Position numbers and translations under genes: made by a program. A stretch of 64,000 nt of DNA from assembly GCF_003719195.1 (NCBI RefSeq), contig NZ_CP024996.1, positions 2,976,001 to 3,040,000 of the forward strand, read 5' to 3'. This stretch comes from Herbaspirillum rubrisubalbicans (GTDB lineage: Bacteria; Pseudomonadota; Gammaproteobacteria; Burkholderiales; Burkholderiaceae_D). Positions 61,235 to 64,000 of this stretch are shown here, in pieces. The notes beneath the pieces are model-generated. The model saw only the letters and a program-made list of their open reading frames with translations. It had not been told where the DNA came from and did not search any database. Position 1 is the first letter of the stretch. The number at the start of each line of letters is the position of its first letter.

Positions 61235-61248
61235 TTGACATGTATCAA
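61235..61248. promoter_or_regulatory. ANR/FNR-type box upstream of usp
   Basis: TTGAC-ATGT-ATCAA differs by one base from the FNR/ANR consensus TTGAT-N4-ATCAA. It lies 76 bases before the usp ATG, a suitable place for activation near -40. Universal stress protein genes are common ANR targets. Confidence 0.6.
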
Positions 61249-61333
61249 GCGGCAAGGGCTCCAGCGCCCCGGCAGGCGGGCATTTGCGCTGGATCAAATG
61301 GCGCCCTGCGCGGACTACCCCGAAAGCGAAAAC

Positions 61334-61352
61334 GGCCTGCACGAGGCAGGCC
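61334..61352 (-). terminator. Terminator of the hut transcript
   Basis: GGCCTGC/GCAGGCC stem (7 bp, 5-base loop); on the minus strand it is followed by GTTTTCGCTTTCG. It lies 27 bases past the hutG stop codon at 61379. Confidence 0.75.
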
Positions 61353-61378
61353 ATCCGGTTCCTACCCGGCCCCTGGCT

Positions 61379-62179
61379 TCAGTCAGGACGAAACGCCAGG
61401 AAGCGCGACACCAGTTGCGCCAGCACCGGTTTGATCTGGGCGACCAGGTCGTCCTGCAGCGCATAGGGGGCCTGCTCCTGCATGTAGCTGCGTTGGGCCA
61501 GTTCCAGTTGCACGGCATGGATGCGCTGCGCCGGCTGCCCATAGTGACGCGTGATATAGCCACCCTTGAAGCGCCCATTGAGCACGGCCGGAGAGTGCGG
61601 CGCCAGTTGCTGCGCCAGCGCCAGCAGCTCTTCGCCCAGGCCGGCGGCGCAGGCGCTCCCGCTGGCCGTACCGAGGTTGAAGACCGGCAGTTCGCCCTCG
61701 AACAGGTGGGGAATCACCGAGCGGATCGAATGCGCATCCCACAGCAGCGCATAGCCATGCAGTGCCTTGAGCCGCGCCAGTTCGGCCTGCAATGCGGCGT
61801 GATAAGGCTGCCAGTACAGCGACAGGCGCCGCGCCACTTCGGCTGCATCGGGCGCGCAACCGGGGCGATACAGCGGCAGGTTATCGAAGGTGGTCTGCGG
61901 ACAAAGGCCGGTGGTGTTCTGCCCCGGATACAGACTCTGTCCATCGGCCGGACGATTCAGGTCGATCACGTAGCGCGAATACTCGGGACGCAGCACCGAC
62001 GCTCCCAGGCCGATGGCGAAGTCATACAGCTCAGCGATGTGCCAATCGGTGTCATCGACCTGCAAACCGATGTCACTGAAGGCAGGCCTCAAATCCTGCG
62101 GCAGACGCGTACCGACGTGCGGCATGGAAATGAGCAAGGGCGTGCTGCCCTGGTGTAGCTGGAAGATAGCGTGCTGCAT
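61379..62179 (-). CDS. hutG: N-formylglutamate deformylase
   Basis: A 266-residue N-formylglutamate amidohydrolase with PLLISMPHVGTRLP, a metal histidine in that segment, SRYVIDLNRPADGQSLYPGQNTTGLCP and LWDAHSIRSVIPHLFEG, all family landmarks. It hydrolyses N-formylglutamate to formate and glutamate, the last step of the histidine pathway that runs through HutF. GAGGAAAA lies 7 bases before the ATG; 12 bases after hutF. Confidence 0.93.
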   Translation of the reverse strand: MQHAIFQLHQGSTPLLISMPHVGTRLPQDLRPAFSDIGLQVDDTDWHIAELYDFAIGLGASVLRPEYSRYVIDLNRPADGQSLYPGQNTTGLCPQTTFDNLPLYRPGCAPDAAEVARRLSLYWQPYHAALQAELARLKALHGYALLWDAHSIRSVIPHLFEGELPVFNLGTASGSACAAGLGEELLALAQQLAPHSPAVLNGRFKGGYITRHYGQPAQRIHAVQLELAQRSYMQEQAPYALQDDLVAQIKPVLAQLVSRFLAFRPD

Positions 62180-62191
62180 GACGTGTTTTCC

Positions 62192-63637
62192 TCAATCCTT
62201 CAACAGATCGACCACTGCCTGGCGGTAGGCCTCGCGGGCGCTTTCCTGCAAGGGATGATGGCCGGCCGCGACCACCTGGCGACCACCGACATAGACATCC
62301 CGGATCGGCTGGCCATCGTGCTCGCAGAACACCAATGCCGACAGCAATTGCGCCGGGCTGCGGTCGGCCAGGTTGACATCATCGCCGTCGAGAACCACGA
62401 AATCCGCACGCTGCCCCGGCGCCAGACCGGCCACCGGGCGCCCGCTGGCGGCGGCGCCACCGGCCACGGCCTGCGCGAAGAGACGGTCGGCGGTAGCCGG
62501 TTCGGCAGGCGAAGCCAGCACGTTGCGACGGCGGTAGTGCAAGCGCTGGCCGTATTCCAGCAAGCGCAGTTCGGAACGCAGATTGATGGCGATGTTGCTG
62601 TCCGAACCAATGCCCCAGGGCGTGGCCGATTGCAGCAATTGACCGGCCTCGATGACGCCATCGCCGAGATTGGCTTCGGTGGTCGGGCACAGGCCGACCA
62701 CGGCACCACTGGCCGCCAGCGCCTGGTATTCGCCCTGGTCCATATGGGTGGCATGGATCAGGCACCAGCGTGCATCGAGCTGTTGCAGCGAGAGCAGCCA
62801 TTGCACTGGCCGCTGGCCGCACCAGGCCAGACAGTCCTGGACTTCACGCCACTGCTCCGCAATATGAATGTGAATGGGAGCATCCTGCCCGCCCGACTGG
62901 CGACGCAGGCCCTGTACCAATTCATCCAGCCCTGCCGGCGACACCGCGCGCAGGGAATGCGGAGCCACACCATAGCGCCGCATGGGATTTTCCGGCAGGG
63001 CTTGCAACAGGCGTTCGCGCAGGGCCAGCAGGCTCTGCGCCGAGCCGATGAAACGCGCCTGCTCGCCCGAAGGGGACTGGCTGCCAAAACCGCCATACTG
63101 GTACAGCACCGGCAAGAGCGTCATGCCGATGCCCACCTGGCTGGCAGCCTGCATCAGGCACAGCGCCAATTCGGCGCGATCGGCATAGGGCACGCCGCCC
63201 GGCGCATGGTGCAGGTAATGGAATTCGCACACCGAGGTATAGCCGGCCTTGAGCATCTCGATGTACAGATGGCGGGCGATGGCTTCCTGGTGCTCGGGCT
63301 GCAGGCGCTGGGCAAAACGGTACATCAGCTTGCGCCAGCTCCAGAAGGAGTCCGAGGGACTGCCCATGACTTCGGTCAAGCCCGCCATGGCGCGCTGGAA
63401 GGCGTGCGAATGCAGATTGGGCATTCCGGCAATCACCGGTCCTGCGGCCAGGCCGGCCTGGCCGCGCTGGCTGTCGGTCTGGACCTCGATAAGGCTACCG
63501 CTGGCATCCCAGCGCAGCAGGACGTCGCGGCACCAGCCCTGGGGCAGCAAGGCCAGCGGGCAAAACAGTGCGCGCGCTGCTTGAGCTATATCTTGTTCAG
63601 TCTGGTGTTGCGGTTTTTGTTCGCAGAGCGATGCCAT
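62192..63637 (-). CDS. hutF: Formimidoylglutamate deiminase
   Basis: A 481-residue amidohydrolase-superfamily enzyme that turns N-formimidoylglutamate into N-formylglutamate and ammonia. Zinc-site motifs in order: MPNLHSHAFQRA, HIHIAEQ, IHATHMD and GSDSNIAINLRSELR. With hutG it makes the five-step branch of histidine breakdown. ATG at 63637 has AAGGGTGAG upstream. The other hut genes (hutH, hutU, hutI) must be beyond the window edge or elsewhere. Confidence 0.93.
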   Translation of the reverse strand: MASLCEQKPQHQTEQDIAQAARALFCPLALLPQGWCRDVLLRWDASGSLIEVQTDSQRGQAGLAAGPVIAGMPNLHSHAFQRAMAGLTEVMGSPSDSFWSWRKLMYRFAQRLQPEHQEAIARHLYIEMLKAGYTSVCEFHYLHHAPGGVPYADRAELALCLMQAASQVGIGMTLLPVLYQYGGFGSQSPSGEQARFIGSAQSLLALRERLLQALPENPMRRYGVAPHSLRAVSPAGLDELVQGLRRQSGGQDAPIHIHIAEQWREVQDCLAWCGQRPVQWLLSLQQLDARWCLIHATHMDQGEYQALAASGAVVGLCPTTEANLGDGVIEAGQLLQSATPWGIGSDSNIAINLRSELRLLEYGQRLHYRRRNVLASPAEPATADRLFAQAVAGGAAASGRPVAGLAPGQRADFVVLDGDDVNLADRSPAQLLSALVFCEHDGQPIRDVYVGGRQVVAAGHHPLQESAREAYRQAVVDLLKD

Positions 63638-63752
63638 ATGCTCACCCTTGTTTTGGCGATTCTGTAGTGTATGCCGGGCGCTCCCCGGCCGCTTGCAGCG
63701 GATGGAAACCGGAAAGGCTCGGCGCTTTCAGCATGGATGCTGGACGTTTTTT

Positions 63753-64000
63753 TCACCCCTTGCGTTCAATGCAGACTGCCAGCACCACCGAGTCCGGGGC
63801 GCAGAGCAGATCCGGGAGAGTTGCCCCCGGCTCCTCGCGCAGGCGGGCAAATTCGCCTCGGCGCAAGGTCTGGCGTAGGCCATGCTGGTCCGACAGGCAA
63901 GCCGCCCCCTGGGCGACATAGACCAGCACGGTAGCTGCTGGCAGGCGACGCTCCTGGATGTCACCCAAGACCTCCACCCTGCCCTGTGCGCTCTCACGCC
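63753..64000 (-). CDS. hutD: HutD family protein, C-terminal part (5' end outside window)
   Basis: An open frame enters from the window edge and ends at 63753, giving about 82 residues with GRVEVLGDIQERRLPAATVLVYVAQGAACLSDQ, like the C-terminal cupin half of HutD, a protein thought to buffer formimidoylglutamate or urocanate levels. Position just upstream of hutF supports the call, but the conserved N-terminal half is missing here. The 115 bases between it and hutF show no other feature. Confidence 0.65.
   Translation of the reverse strand, partial: RESAQGRVEVLGDIQERRLPAATVLVYVAQGAACLSDQHGLRQTLRRGEFARLREEPGATLPDLLCAPDSVVLAVCIERKG

Noticed and set aside
1..64000. tRNA, rRNA, CRISPR array, intact insertion sequence or prophage
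   Set aside because: Read through both strands by eye; no cloverleaf with CCA end, no rRNA, no repeat-spacer array and no transposase, integrase or phage structural gene.

Overview
The window is a GC-rich, densely packed bacterial chromosome segment of 64 kb. Its gene set (fused pntA plus pntB, a puu/spu putrescine cluster, rbs operon, hutFG(D), DUF1302/DUF1329/RND/YCF48 module, DabAB, paired sulfide/persulfide loci) and the style of the proteins suggest a beta-proteobacterium of the Oxalobacteraceae, most likely a Herbaspirillum. That assignment is inference from protein recognition; no rRNA, tRNA, intact insertion sequence, prophage or CRISPR array is visible.

Layout. 1-3.6 kb: end of an aldehyde dehydrogenase gene, then pntAB (proton-translocating transhydrogenase). 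3.6-13.8 kb: a polyamine catabolism island with a PuuB-like oxidase and a polar amino-acid-type ABC transporter on one transcript, an IclR regulator with a palindromic candidate operator, and a puuD-puuA-spuC-puuC operon. 13.8-21.7 kb: an envelope/export module (DUF1329, DUF1302, RND/MMPL transporter, YCF48-like propeller) with a TetR gene; near-identical palindromes lie upstream of DUF1329 and between tetR and the amidase. 22-27.5 kb: amidase, APC permease and metQNI. 27.8-28.8 kb: a cation diffusion facilitator gene broken by one in-frame TAG.

29-42.6 kb is the most interesting region. A FisR-type sigma-54 activator with the three-cysteine sensor spacing is divergent from persulfide dioxygenase, a DUF2892 protein, a DUF442-sulfide:quinone oxidoreductase fusion and a TauE/SafE exporter. 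Then comes a DabAB inorganic-carbon pump with a divergent LysR regulator. Next is a second sulfur locus: a SqrR/BigR-type ArsR repressor with the diagnostic cysteine spacing, two YeeE/YedE half-transporters and a second persulfide dioxygenase. The cell therefore appears to handle sulfane sulfur with one activator-controlled and one repressor-controlled system, flanking a CO2/bicarbonate pump.

43.9-46.3 kb is a small decayed accessory region: a 23-bp perfect inverted repeat, an RTX-type calcium-binding protein gene collapsed by an internal deletion, an unrecognised membrane-anchored protein, and a truncated response-regulator receiver. 46.5-50.4 kb holds an AsmA-family protein and a chemoreceptor; 50.6-56.7 kb the ribose operon rbsBACRKD with a LacI-type operator; 57-60.4 kb a 43-residue membrane protein gene, nhaA and a DUF2145 pair; 60.7-64 kb a universal stress protein with an ANR/FNR-like box and the hutD-hutF-hutG part of histidine degradation, running off the window.
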